Assembly (NCBI GenBank): GCA_002118135.1
Contig: BDIU01000099.1
Coordinates: 372,001-436,000, forward strand
Direction of reading: 5' to 3'
Length of the DNA stretch: 64,000 bases
Source: Trebouxia sp. TZW2008
Taxonomy: Eukaryota > Chlorophyta > Trebouxiophyceae > Trebouxiales > Trebouxiaceae
Part shown: piece after piece, positions 25,901 to 36,043 of the stretch
Layout of the letters: every line of letters begins with the position of its first letter
How positions within the stretch are numbered: the first letter of the stretch is position 1
Translations under genes and position numbers: made by a program
Notes under the pieces: generated by a model
Database searches by the model: none
The model's input: only the letters and a program-made list of their open reading frames with translations
Told to the model about the DNA's origin: nothing

Positions 25901-28615
25901 TGTGTATCAGCATCATCGACACCATCATCATCACCATCATGGTTACATATATTATTGTCCATGTTATATTTGGCAGGGTGGTGCCGTCACTGGGAGCCAA
26001 AGAGACAGCCAAGCTGATGTCCTGGGGGCTGGGGCCTGACTGGCAGAGGGCTGCTGCAAGCGCCCCTATCCAAAATGTGGTGTGTGGGATCAGACGTGGC
26101 GTGGCACTTGTTCCAACTGCCAACCAATTCTCAGTGAGTCTTGAGAATTGAAGGTCATGTGTGCGTGAGAGTACTGTCATGACAACGCACACCTCAGCCA
26201 ATGCACATCACTCATATTTCCGCAGAAATCACAAAATATGCAGTCAATGTTGCTAACACTGCTGCATCTGGTCAATGTCGCTAAGATACTTGCGTGCAAT
26301 GCCCTTTGCTCTGTGATTGTATCTGCAAATTGGTAAAGCAGCAGACATCGTCTGAGCTTTCTCTTTGTTGTGACAGGTCCTGTTTTAACTTAAGGAATGT
26401 CATCACTCTTCTCACCATTTTCGTCCTTGCAGCTATTGTCATGATTGACACAGTTGCTGTTACAATCTGCCCTATATGTCTAACACTGAACTCTGTTGAG
26501 CTACACTGCAGATTGGCAGGAGCGTGAGCCGCATGAACAACAGCATGCTGGCCCGCACCACAGCGTCATTGTTACTCTTGATTGATCTTGTTGCCTTCTC
26601 TATCTGGACTGTGACTGGACTGTGTGACCTTGTGTTACAGATTGGCAGGAGCGTCAGCCGCATGAACAGCAGCATGCTGCCCCGCACCACCTCCACCATC
26701 ATTGTTAAACTCGATTGATCTCATTGACTTCTCTATCTGGACTGCAACTGACCTGTGTGACCTTATGTTACAGATTGGCAGGAGCGTCAGCCGCATGAAC
26801 AGCAGCGTGCTGCCCTGCACCACCTCCACCATCATTGGCCATGTCACCAACAGAGCCCCCTCACCCAACCCTGCACCCCCTCCTGTCAAGGCAGCTGTGG
26901 TAAAGAAGGCATCAGTCATCATTGCTGACACCAGCAAGGTTGCAGGGGCTTCTAGGGCAGCTTCCAGGGCAGGGCAATCAAAGACGCCCTCAGCCCTGCC
27001 GCTTGCCCCAGCCCCAGCCCCAGAAGGGCAGAACCCAGATGGCTCAAGGAAGATGTCAAGGGGACTGATGCCAAAAGCCAAACCTCCCCAGTCTTCAACT
27101 TCTTCAACTTCAGATTCATCTCAGGCAGCTGCTGTGAAGCCAGCTGAAGAAGATGTGCACAGTGCTGGCAGAGCCATCTCTAGGGGGCGTAGTGGCATGA
27201 AAATGATGGAGGGGCTCTTACCCCGCCAACCCTCCCTGAGACCCCCTGTGAGAGCCCGCACCCCGTCTGGGATGATAAAACAGATGACAAATGAGCTCCA
27301 GAGTCCCTTTGCCATGTCAGCAAATGCAGCGTCTCCTTTTACACAGCCACAACTTGCAGCAGTGGGTTCACATGAGTCTGCAACAACAGGGTCACATGGG
27401 TCCACGACAGTGGGGTCACATGGGTCTTCAGCAGTGAGGTCACATGGTTCTGTAGCAGATGTCATGCCTGCTGCGGCGCGTCTAGGCAGTCTGACCAGGA
27501 ATCACTCTGTTGCAGCTGTATTGGCTGCAGAGACTGCTAGTTTGGACAGCCGCTATGAGTCTGAAACAGAGGCACCACAGTTCAGAGACAGTGACCCTGT
27601 GCCACAGCTCAAGCTTGCACTGGGCAACAGCACAGCACAGAGCAACCTTTCTCATGGGGGTTTATTTCCAGCTGTCAGCAATGCAGACATCTGGGACAGT
27701 CCTACAGCAGCTGCAGCAGCAGTCACAGGAGATGAAACAGCTGGCATGGTTCCATTGGCCATGCCTTCTGCTCCACAAAGCCCAATGGCAGGTGAGGGTG
27801 CTGAGCTCCACAGCAGGCAAAGCATGCACAGCAGCAGCAGCACAAGCAGAACGCGCTCAGTCACCTTTCAAGGTGCAGAGTCAGCTAGAAGAAGAGCGAA
27901 GATTGATGCTGTGGATAGCTTCAAGTGTGTGCATTCTGAACAGCAACCTGATGGCGCAGCGCAAAGCAATAGGTCTCAGCATGCTCAGCATGGTCAGCAC
28001 GCAGCGTTTTACCCGCTGAGGGCGCACGCAGGGACACACAGACAGACTCAGTCAAGCCAAGACACCTCGCAACTGCTGAGGCTCTCAAGCAGTCTTACTG
28101 CAGCTGTCAGTCAGACTGTGCAGGAGCGCATGATCGCTGGCGGCATGATGCACAAGCAAACCAACAATAGTGCAGACAGATGCATCTGGGCTAAGAGTCT
28201 GTCCATGAGCAATGTTGGATCTGATAGATGTGCATGGCCTCGCAGCATACTCAAGCACTCCAGCAACATCCAGCTGCCCGATGTTGCAGTTCTGAGAAGC
28301 TCACACACACCAAGCATTGCTGACTCTGACCATGGTCAGGGTGCAGTGGGCACTCAAAATGGACAAAGCAGGCGACTCATGCCAACACAGCTTGCAAAGC
28401 ATCGCAGCAGTTTGAACCAGATGAGTAAGAGGCCCGACTTTGCTGCTGCTATGGACGCTGTGCGTTCTAGTTGGAGAGCAGATCAAAATGGTGCAATTGC
28501 TGTGGAAAGAAGTACGGCAGAGGAGATGCCAAGCAAATTGGAGATCATGCGTGACTCGGACATGTCTCAATCTAGCTTAGATTCTGTCTGGGCAAACATT
28601 AGCCACACAGACTAG
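13786..28615 (+). CDS. Giant coiled-coil gene with a TSNAXIP1-like module
   Basis: Resolved exons: 13786-14000, 14773-15045, an Ala-rich exon near 16,570-17,240, 17488-17666, 18146-18326, 19205-19405, 19775-20014, 20271-20456, 20862-21053, 21333-21443, 22080-22189, 22725-22834, 23562-23702, 24740-24861, from 25473, 25977-26079 and 26774-28615. Phases agree from 17488 to 24861. The joins at 15045-17488 and at the end of the 25473 exon are unresolved, as is the start. Order: Ser/Pro/Ala-rich N-terminus, coiled coil (EKQKRTAAEQHLAAAVAQAA; EQLQAVQQELEGLRR), a basic helix, then DDTIPKFLRTNAKIKNHHMG, AIQEIWNAK, DFFYLYLVRKYGD and DLAYNLTYSW. That series resembles the translin-associated-factor-X-interacting (TSNAXIP1) type found in ciliated lineages. 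A 613-residue disordered Ser-rich tail carries SHGS repeats. No enzyme motif is seen. A cytoskeletal or ciliary role is inference only. It could be two genes, but matching phases argue for one. Confidence 0.6.
14430..14900 (+). repeat. Triplicated acceptor-plus-exon segment
   Basis: Three copies, near 14,430, 14,610 and 14,755, share TGCCTG-TGCAGTTT-(T/C)-GACAG, a cttgatga segment and GTGGCTAGGGCCTGTGTGAC (last two copies). The third is the start of the exon 14773-15045, which joins 13786-14000 in phase. The first two lack the downstream exon part. The interval also holds (ACAACTCTGCTCACA)-type repeats at 14,310-14,590. Confidence 0.65.
16575..16790 (+). repeat. In-frame tandem duplication in an Ala-rich exon
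   Basis: Two units of about 117 bp encode SRQQQHSAAAAAAVRAVELS and SRQKQHSAAAAAAVRAVELS, each followed by AGISL. Both stay open, so this duplication enlarged the protein and not an intron. A second frame is also open here; I prefer the Ala-rich one because it runs open to 17,240. Confidence 0.65.
17736..17815 (+). repeat. Partial copy of exon 17488-17666
   Basis: The segment repeats the last 70 bases of the exon (ASEALCFAMPAVKAAYMR against ASEALWAAMPAVQDAYMR). The donor has become GATGAT. It lies in the intron just downstream of the exon. Confidence 0.75.
18341..18435. repeat. Decanucleotide-like repeat (CATGGCATAG)n
   Basis: About nine imperfect units of CATGGCATAG or CATGACAAAG begin 14 bp after the donor of exon 18146-18326, inside the intron. 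Confidence 0.85.
18750..19405 (+). repeat. Triplicated coiled-coil exon
   Basis: Three copies, near 18,752, 18,981 and 19,205, begin after GTGTGCAG or GTGTACAG and encode G(Y/D)VAG-KGDLAAS, then EQLQAVQQE. Only the third (19205-19405) continues into RRERPALTPRPVRE and ends at a GTATGT donor. Copies one and two share another downstream sequence (CATCACACCAGAAA) without a usable donor. The first is open over the whole coiled-coil part. They are likely relics, but alternative exons cannot be excluded. Confidence 0.75.
20675..20815 (+). repeat. Two decayed copies of the start of exon 20862-21053
   Basis: Sequences at about 20,682 (GAGAGCTCAGTGCAGCACAC) and 20,775 (TGATGCAGCCAGCACAACAG) resemble the real acceptor and first codons at 20,853-20,890. 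Neither keeps the coiled-coil codons further on. Confidence 0.6.
21225..21332 (+). repeat. Decayed copy of exon 21333-21443, directly upstream
   Basis: The stretch encodes LLDLAWSQIFVGLGSGDAIP, against LLGVEWGGEFVGLGLDDTIP in the real exon. It starts after its own TTGCAG but runs into the real exon's GGTGCAG acceptor instead of a donor. Confidence 0.7.
21760..21965 (+). repeat. Two 5' partial copies of exon 22080-22189
   Basis: Copies at about 21,770 and 21,925 keep the acceptor and the first 40 bases (GTGGA-GCA-AGATGGCAAT, then a GGAGATCTG segment) and then stop matching. A 3' partial copy of the same exon, with GTGCACCTGCAGG-TTCTT, lies downstream at about 22,248-22,312. Confidence 0.75.
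22915..22970 (+). repeat. 3' partial copy of exon 22725-22834
   Basis: TTCTTGGGATGCTGACTGTG and the following bases repeat the exon end (SWDADCAVFI). The donor region is altered from AAAGGTAGAC to AAAGGCAGGC. It lies in the next intron. Confidence 0.75.
24008..24445 (+). repeat. Direct repeat pair of about 130 bp
   Basis: Copies at about 24,025-24,145 and 24,318-24,440 share CTTAGCTTCATTTCGCTGGG and CAGGTCATCTCCCAGTG. Both also hold a GGTTCAA(A/G)-C-C string like the internal B box of tRNA-derived SINEs. No A box or tRNA fold was found, so a SINE origin is a guess. They lie in the intron before exon 24740-24861. Confidence 0.6.
24961..25006. repeat. GCTGCGCTGT-type repeat
   Basis: Four to five imperfect decamer units occupy this intronic stretch. 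A similar run lies at 48,597-48,650 in another gene. Confidence 0.75.
25155..25480 (+). repeat. Minisatellite leading into an exon start
   Basis: About five units of 60-70 bp share TCATGACAT-CTGACTGCTC, CAGGGTCCTTT and a CATCAGGCTATTACTGCTC-type stretch. The last unit ends TTTCATGGAG at the acceptor of the exon that begins at 25473. The earlier units carry equivalents of this junction (TTTTGTGGAG, TTTCACAGAG), so the array has copied the exon start. Confidence 0.75.
26505..26835 (+). repeat. Triplicated exon-start unit, about 130 bp
   Basis: Three copies, at 26511, 26641 and 26774, follow TTACAG or CTGCAG and encode IGRSVSRMN(N/S)S. Each of the first two is followed by an intron-like TTGATTGATCT(T/C) stretch and the next copy's acceptor. 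Only the third continues into the long final exon. Copy two has a weak GTTAAA donor, so its inclusion is possible. Confidence 0.75.
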
Positions 28616-28660
28616 AACCATCTGTTTGCTGAGCTTTTGAACAGATGCATCCGCCCTGAT

Positions 28661-28665
28661 TGTAA
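28661..28665 (+). terminator. TGTAA poly(A) signal of the giant gene
   Basis: TGTAA lies 46 bp after the TAG stop at 28613-28615. This is the usual chlorophyte polyadenylation signal. Confidence 0.6.
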
Positions 28666-29384
28666 CTCACCACGTTTGCGTGTTCAACGCTGACTTGTTA
28701 CACATGTTTAGCAATGCATGCAACAGCAAGCTCAAACTGCATTGTTAGCCTTCAGCATTGTATTGAGTATGATGCTCACAACAGCAGCCGCGCGCCAACC
28801 TGTTGTTGGTGTGCTGCTTACTCCCAGCAGCACACTGTGCAAATGGCACATTGCAGTGTCACCAGCGTTGCCTTCGGAGCACCTGCTTCAAGCTCTTGCA
28901 GATGTCTGCATGGGGGCAAACAGACATCGGCGAATAAGTCTCAGATCCTTGAAGCTCAATTCATCACCAGTGTACAACGGCATGAAAAGGGCGATAACCC
29001 AAAAGTGACCTCAAGTTGGCCAATATACATGCACAAGGCCAGTATGCACATTTGTAAGGACAGCAAAGTTTGTTCAACATAGCGAGCTGAATAGTTGCCA
29101 GAGTGACAATGCCTTAGGAGCATGAAGTAAGCACCCTGTGACACAGCAGCAGCTGAAGCACATGTACAATGGTCAAACTTTGAGTTGAAGTGGTCTGTGC
29201 TATGAGATGCAGGCATGGCAAGAGTCGATTGTGACGTCACAAATTTGAGTGTCTGACGTCAAGTACATTTGCAGCATTGCTCACGGCAACATCTTGCAGC
29301 ACATTAGCAAAACGGCATAAACAAAGAAAGTGTCCATGTCCTGGCCAACTGCAATTCGGCACCTCGTCAGCCCTATCATGAGGA
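28666..29384. other. Intergenic, no gene seen
   Basis: This is convergent space between the giant gene's 3' end and the 3' end of F-box/LRR copy 2. I see only short unrelated open frames. Confidence 0.4.
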
Positions 29385-31337
29385 CTAAAACAATGAACCA
29401 AATTGCATAGCTGTGCATATGCAATTCGACAAGTCCACACCCTCATAGTCTGGGCCCCTGTCAAGTACATGTATATGATGTGCAGCTCCTAGCCAACCAT
29501 ACAAAGCTCCCTCTGAATACCGACCAAACCTAAATGCATGCGGCAATGTCAAATGCTCTAAGTTAACACACGCCTCTAGACACGTGTTTGCTGTAGTGTT
29601 CAGCAAGCCTGCAAAGTCAGGATCAGTCACGCAAAGATGGCGCAACATAGCAGGCAACACTGGCATGCAAGCATAACCACCTATCTTAAATGTTCTTGTG
29701 TTGCAAACATGCATACCTGAGTAAAAGTAGGAAACAGGATCTGAGCTTCCTAGTGTCAGCCGTGACAGTTCAGACAATGTTGTGAGATGAAGCAAATTTC
29801 TATTTGCGAAAAGTGTGTGCCCATAAAACTCCAAGCATGTCACACTAGGTGGTAAGAGCAAGCTGCATGCAATGCGAGGTGTGTCCATTGTGTTCAATAC
29901 GACATCTGCCAAACAGTCCACAGCCCCTATATCCAATTGTCTACAGCAAACGCCCTCGAGATGTAACCTGGAAAGACAACCTGAGTATGGTGTACTCAAC
30001 TGGATCTGTGCTTCACCATGCTTCTCATATGATATCCCTGAGAAATGAAATGTGTGCAGATTTGGGCAGCTCTCCAAAGTCTGCACTATCATACCAGCTG
30101 CTTGCGGCGCCGTCTTGTCAAGCTTACCATCAATGCACACCTCTACCAAACGGTCATGCCATATTGCATCCGTGACGCTGGCCAGAAGCTTCCCATTGTC
30201 GCGTTGGACGCGCTCAGCGCAAACGAGTTGGATTTGACTTGCCTCCATGCCTGCTGTCAGTCTGTGTGTGTGCAGCTAGCAGACACTCTGTACAGCTATC
30301 ATGGTGGACTAGACAATTGGCCATCCATTAAATTTAAAGGTTTACAAGGCTGGCCATGCCTCAAAGCTGGTCCAGGGCCTTGATGCCATACCATAGCCAG
30401 ATAAGCCTCCAAGAGAACAACAATCTGTGAGCTGCAAGTAGTTGAGATCATTGAGTTTTGTCACATGCCTCATGCCATCATCAAACTTACTCTTCATGAC
30501 GCTGAAGCTTGTCAAGCGCTGCAAGCATGTAATTGCCTCACCATTCGTGGAGGCGTAGCTAGAAAAAGAACAATAGGATAGCTCAAGCTTGAGCAAGCAT
30601 TTGAGATGCTTAGCTAGGGTTTCATGGACCATTTGCTGCAATTGAACAAGGAAACCATTTTCACCCCAACCCCCAATATTACAGATCTCCAATGTTATAG
30701 GGCACTTAGCCAAACAATTGGCAAAAGCGTGGCAACACCTGTCAGGGACCTTCACCTTGAGAACCTTTAAATCAGGTAGGTTAGCAAGGGATGGCATTGC
30801 TGCCAATGGATCCTTGCAATATGCACTTACGGCTTCCCCATAATCTAGGGCCACCTTTTGCACCTTCTCTGCTTGCTCTGTGGAGTGTGCAATGCAAGGA
30901 GCAAAATGCTTGTCGATGACTAAGCTGCGGCATCTCATTGGTACATGCGCCAAAGGACTGATGTGCTTTTGATCAATCAAGGCGTGGACTTCATCAATTG
31001 CATGATCAGCTGCTGTGAGCTTCACTTCTGCAATGCTGATGCTGCTTCGCGCTGCCAAGAAGGCACTCCATTGCTGAGCCAGCATGGCAGGCTGGATGTG
31101 CATGCCTGTCGGTCTGTAGGTTTCAAAGTATAGGTGTAGAGTGCCAATGGCACTGTTGTTGACAGCATCAAGCCAGCCCTTGCAGACGCAGGCAGCTGCA
31201 CAATTGTCCAACGCATTGCTTTGCAGCTCAGATGCATCTTTCAGGATTTGGACAGGAAGGGCTGACCAATCAGAAGGCAACATCTTGCAAAAGCCTGCAT
31301 AATGCACCTCATTCAGACACGCATTGCATAACAGCAA
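29385..31337 (-). pseudogene. F-box/LRR-like gene, copy 2, probably broken
   Basis: The 5' half is one open frame from ATG 31337 to 30342. It has an F-box-like start (LPVQILKDASELQ; AAACVCKGWLDAV) and Leu-rich repeats (HLKCLLKLELSYC). The 3' half resumes open in the same frame from about 30,248 to 29,385 (LPPSVTCLEFYGHTL; LPAMLRHLCVTDPD). Between them are TAA at 30342-30344, TAG at 30309-30311 and TAG at 30276-30278. Copy 1 has Gln, Asp and Glu at these codons, which suggests this was coding. A rescue intron of roughly 95 bp is conceivable (GTAAAC donor, CAG acceptor), so function is not fully excluded. The family role would be substrate choice for an SCF ubiquitin ligase. Confidence 0.65.
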
Positions 31338-33157
31338 AAGACAAGCTCCAGGACAAAAACGTATTTACACTTCAAGCTGAGCTGACGTCCAAAATCAGCA
31401 AGTGATCCCGCTGCCTGGACACTATGATCAACCTCACGGCCGTCTACCAAGACCGTCTCAGTGTCACTGCAGTGTTGTGCGTTGCTGCAGATACAGGACC
31501 ACAGTACCCTCAGGTCGCAGATCGCAGTGACGTATCCAAGATCAGCCAAATTCGAGCGCCTTACCTGAGGCCGGCTCGAATCAACGCATGGGGATAAGAG
31601 CATGATCGAGAGTGAACCAGGCACACGGATAGTGTCGTGTTTGCGCGAGCTTGGCAGGCGCTTTGAAGTCCGCCAGAAAGCTGCTGCTGTTTCAATTTTG
31701 GCGGGGTTTAACCTGAGATTTTTGGTGGGGTCTAACATGAGAACTTCGTAAACTCAGGAATTTATGCACCTGCTCGAAGACTGCTTCTGGCATCATGGCA
31801 TTGCAGGTATGCCTTGCTCATGCACTGCAGGTGCTTCGCTCATGCACTGGATGCGAGCAATAAAACACAACAGGACCATACCAAGTGCTGGAGCAGAAGT
31901 TCATCTGCTTTGGGCCAAAGCTTTTGGCAGTACCGGTGCTGCTTGCCCTGCGGTGTGTGGACGGATTTGAACTCAAAATCTTACCAACACTAATTTATAA
32001 AACCTCTCAGCAGGGTCAAACACATTTCTACCAAGACTGAAGCAGCCGTGTCAATCTGGCTCACACGACATCAAGCAGGGTCCTTACAACAATACGAAAC
32101 ATCTACAATCAGTACAATTCACCACGCCAAATGTACAGCACACATATGGGCCTGACCAGCTATCAAGCTTTACTACAAGTATCTAGCCAAAAACAGGGAA
32201 GCACACATCTACTCCTCGTCGATCTAAATCTGCAGGCAAACGCATGGCCATGATCACAGTGTCAAACATATACCTTTCATCAGTGTTCCAGCTTCTTGCA
32301 TTCAGTCCAGCTGTGGAAATGCTTGCAAAACACTGCAGTTTTGCCTAGGTGGTCTTCTGAGACCTATCAAATGGCGCAAATCACCACACCTTCCACCATT
32401 TCGATTTTTTGGGTGCACTGGCCTCTGCTGCTGCTGGCTTTGCTTCTTGCACTCTCCCTTGACCACCTGTATGCACAACGCTCATATCTACCAGCGCGTG
32501 AGTATGTGTTGTTTACCTTAAAGAGCTTAGGCTGACAGTGTTTGTCCCAGCATGCACAACAAGTGCTATGAGCTTTGATTGACAAGCTGCACTTTGGAGC
32601 TCATCAGGAAGAGAAAGGCGTTGCCACAATCTCATTTCTTGATGCTGCCAAGGCATTTACATGAAAACGCTACCTTTGAGGTAAGCATGCTGAATGCCTT
32701 GCAAGCTGTGATGACTTGATGATGTTGAGCATGGCATTTTTTGACTTGGACGTGCATGAGCTGATGCCAGCGCATCTTGCTGAGAATGGAATTTATGCTG
32801 AAAACCATTATCGCTGCATGTCATGGAAGTGCATGTGCTGAGGTTTGTAGCCTTTGAGCGGACATAATCTGAATCAACAAAATGCTAACTAAAGTGCTCA
32901 AAGCTTATTGAATCCTCACAAGTGGGCAGCATTGACAAGCAAGTGCTACCTGCTGACCTGTTCCATGCATGCTGCAATAACTGCTTCCCACAAGAACACT
33001 TGACACAACGACATTCTTGCTGCAAGGACAACGCAAATGAGAACCACAGTTTTCACTGTGACTTCAATGTCACCTCTTTGTACAGTGACATGTTTCTTGG
33101 CAAGCAAACCAGACGTTGTAAAGAGCTACTGTACAAGCAAAGCAAGGGCTGCCTGAC
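31338..33157. other. Intergenic; possible 3' remainder of gene B
   Basis: No gene is supported. 31,560-31,690 resembles 12,290-12,440 upstream of the other F-box/LRR copy. Gene B's last exon should lie here, but none is convincing; a short minus-strand stretch near 32,230 after CTGCAG is the best candidate and is too short to claim. Confidence 0.35.
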
Positions 33158-34370
33158 CTGCTGTTGATGGTGTGGGACCCAGGTTGGCGGCCAGCAGCTT
33201 GTTCCGTACTTCTGCTGCTTCCTCGTCTGCCTTGTGCTCTTTGTCCTGCAGTTGCTGCTTTTTCCAGGCACGCTCCTTCTCTTTAAGGCGCTTCTCTTCC
33301 TTGCGTTGCTGTGCCAAGTTTCTGGCAGCCTCCTTCTTCTGCTCCTTGCTTCGGCTGTCTGCAACCCACCATACCTCAATATTGCAGCAGACATAATTTG
33401 TACCAAGCAAAGTCACAATGACCACCTGAACAAAGCTTGACGCTGCAGCGTAGATAAGGCTTGCTTGTGTAACGCAAAGGCTCAAGCATCATTGACAATC
33501 GAATCGTTCTTCCCTGGGCAAGGGTTGTGCCACTGTTCTAGCATGTTTGCTGCAGCAGCATGGCGGACAATGAGCTGTGCAGCAGTCATGGCTTTGGGCT
33601 GATACGTGTCCAGGGATGCAGACGCATGGCTGCTGTTCTGATAAAATTCATTGCAAATTTCTGTTCACAGGCCCTGACTGAGCGTCGCATGCCATTGACA
33701 TAGTTGAGCTGCACAATGATGCACTGAATTTTTCCAGAACCGTTTGCAATGTGCCTACCTCCTTGGCTGGGCAGGAACCCCAAAGTGTATGCAACAGGGT
33801 TGAAGGCAGCTGCAGTTGCACCAGATGTGTCCTCATGCCCCAAAGCTACTTGCATCTTGGACAGATCAAGCCTCCTGGACTGCACATCCGAGTTGTCTCC
33901 CAGTTCAGGGGTCGCTGCAGACTGCTTAGGCAACTGTGGTGCCTTCTCCTGCTGCACAACATCCTGCATGACTGGCTGAGCCTGTGGCATTGGCTGCACT
34001 GGGGTCACTTGCTCCCGTGAGACTTGCTCAGGCAGACTGTCAGCTCTTGCATCAGTCTCTGAGTTCTTAACTTGCTGCACTGCTGCGTGCTTGGCCTTGA
34101 GCATCGATGCAGCTGATGCCTCTTCATCAGTCATGCTACCCTCTGTCCATCTGGCTGCAATGCCTGCAGCTTCTGACTCTGTCTGGCTGGCTGCTTTCTC
34201 TGGTGGACTTTGCTGCACGAGGCTGGACTTTGTTGGGACGATTGAGAAGCTTTCTCCCTTCTCCTTTGCGGTGGACATAGCCTCGGCAACAGCTTTCTTG
34301 AGAGACTCCTGCTGAGTTCCAACGCGCTTGAGTGTTGCCATGAGGCGATCTTGAGGAGCTGATGATGTGT
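33158..34370 (-). CDS. Gene B: paralogue of gene A modules (partial)
   Basis: Two exons, 34370-33759 and 33358-33158, both entered and left in phase 1 like the equivalent exons of A and C. The first starts with the same helix as A and C (LMATLKRVGTQQESLKKAVA, compare LLSELKRVGDQQEQLRKTV). A Ser/Gln/Ala-rich acidic region follows. The second is a strongly charged coiled coil (EQKKEAARNLAQQRKEEKRL; ERAWKKQQLQDKEHKADEE). Start and stop exons are not resolved. No enzyme motif is visible. It lies head-to-head with gene C, 1.7 kb away, consistent with an inverted duplication. Function unknown. Confidence 0.55.
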
Positions 34371-36043
34371 CTGCAGGGACAGGCCAGATCCTTTGTAACA
34401 GTCATGGAAGCGCAGTCACTTACAGTTTTGTCTGGCTTCCTCAGCACACGAGCAAATGAGTGGCAGAACGATTCAATAATGTCGGGCAATGACACAAAAG
34501 TAGGCAGGCAGGCCACTAAGTGCACTCCTGTCAGTCACACCTGTCATCATTGCTAAGGATCTTCTTTCTTAGATAGCCTGGCCAAAACTAGACCTCGCAA
34601 AAGCTGATATCAGACCTGCATCGCACGATGCGTCATGATATCCCTGCTGATTTAAAGATTGTGTGACCTTCGAATCATGCGCCCACAAGGGCCAACCCGC
34701 AGCTTGATGGGATGAGCAACTAGTTTGCAAGCAAAACTCGTTCCTCAGCCAGCCACAACAAGTGCAAAAGCGCGTGAATTCTTGAACAACAAGCGCATGC
34801 ATATGTAAGGAAAGCGCGTCCTCACTTCTGTGGCTTTGAAACCGGAGTTGCCCAGTGGTCCGCTGGCCTGAGCGCAAGGACCCTCCCAGTCTTGCTTGTG
34901 ACCAAGCTTTCCTCAGCTTGCGCTGCACACGAGCGTTCACTCGTGAAGCAAGGTACACCGCTCAGTGGCCTTCTACTAGTCCTTGATTGCCTGACGCAAG
35001 CGACGAACTTCTGTGAAGAATGCGACAAGCGGCTTCGCACACACGCAAATGTCCCTACAATAGCACACCTTCGATCCGCAGCACAGCGCAAGCGATGTCA
35101 CCGATGCCGGGCTTGCCCTGCTCATTCTGTAGCTCGTGGGGTGTCATCATGCTGTAGCTGCATAGCTTGACTGCATTGTGGCACGCTGTACATTGTTTGA
35201 AGGGGCAAGCGAACTGTGGAAGTCATCACAGATAGCTGCGGCGACCAAGTGTCAAAAGCTGCCTTGGTGACTTCGTAGAACCAGAAGTGACCTGCAGCTG
35301 CTTAAGAGACTTGCAAGGTAACCTCTGCCTGAGCCACTCACAGGCTTTTCGTGAAAGTTCTGGCAGCATAACCTGCTGACAGGACGCAGTTCACTCTTTG
35401 TGCGGTCTGCAGACTCAACAACGTAGAGCGAGCTCTGCGGCAGAGCCGCTGGCGGTGGAGCCTGCGGCTATGTCCAGCGCAGGTAAGTTCACCTAGCGGC
35501 TGTTGATTGCGTTGTGGCTGACTGTACCGTGTCGCAAAGGAGGGATTTGACTGATTCGTCCTTGGCGATGCATTGAGAGCTCTGCTGCATCTGCACCTGT
35601 TGCTTGACTGACGCAACTTTCCCCAGCATCATTATCCTGGCTGACCTAGAGTGAACACCTCAAACTTCTTACGAGAGCTCCTCCCAGCAAGGCTTGCGCT
35701 GTGGTCAGGACAGCTGCATCATGCACACATATGCACTCATTGCCCACTTTTGCAGCACAAATTGTTGCATCGCAGATGAGTCGTCAGGCTACAATAAATC
35801 CCTTTTCGTCTCGCTTATTTGGTGAAGGTAAAAAAGGCGTACAAACCTCTTTCTCCCTTTTTACAATGATATTGTAATCCTTTTAGGATACGAAAAGATT
35901 CGGGTTTTCGGGTCTAAACAAAAAAAGGGGTAGTATGCGGAAAGGGATTACCCCGAAAAGACTTTACCCCGAAAAGATAACCCGTATCCCTTAAACAACT
36001 CGTCAGCATTCTAATGACTCAATATGTCCTGCATGCCGTGCAG
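34371..36043. other. Region between divergent genes B and C
   Basis: First exons of B and C may lie here, but I cannot identify them; open frames on both strands are short and unlike the A-family modules. 35,790-35,995 differs in composition and is listed separately. Confidence 0.35.
35790..35995. other. Compositionally atypical AT-rich island
   Basis: Unlike the CA/TG-rich surroundings, this stretch is rich in A and T runs with repeated CCCGAAAAGA, CGGGTTTTCGGG and AAAAAAAGGGG strings. It also has a near-palindrome, TTACAATGATATTGTAA. No open frame is informative. It could be an organelle-derived or transposon-derived insertion; I cannot tell which. Confidence 0.5.

Noticed and set aside
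34822..35616. Arg-rich open frames between genes B and C
   Set aside because: No family likeness, no splice continuity with B or C, and overlapping frames on both strands; treated as chance.
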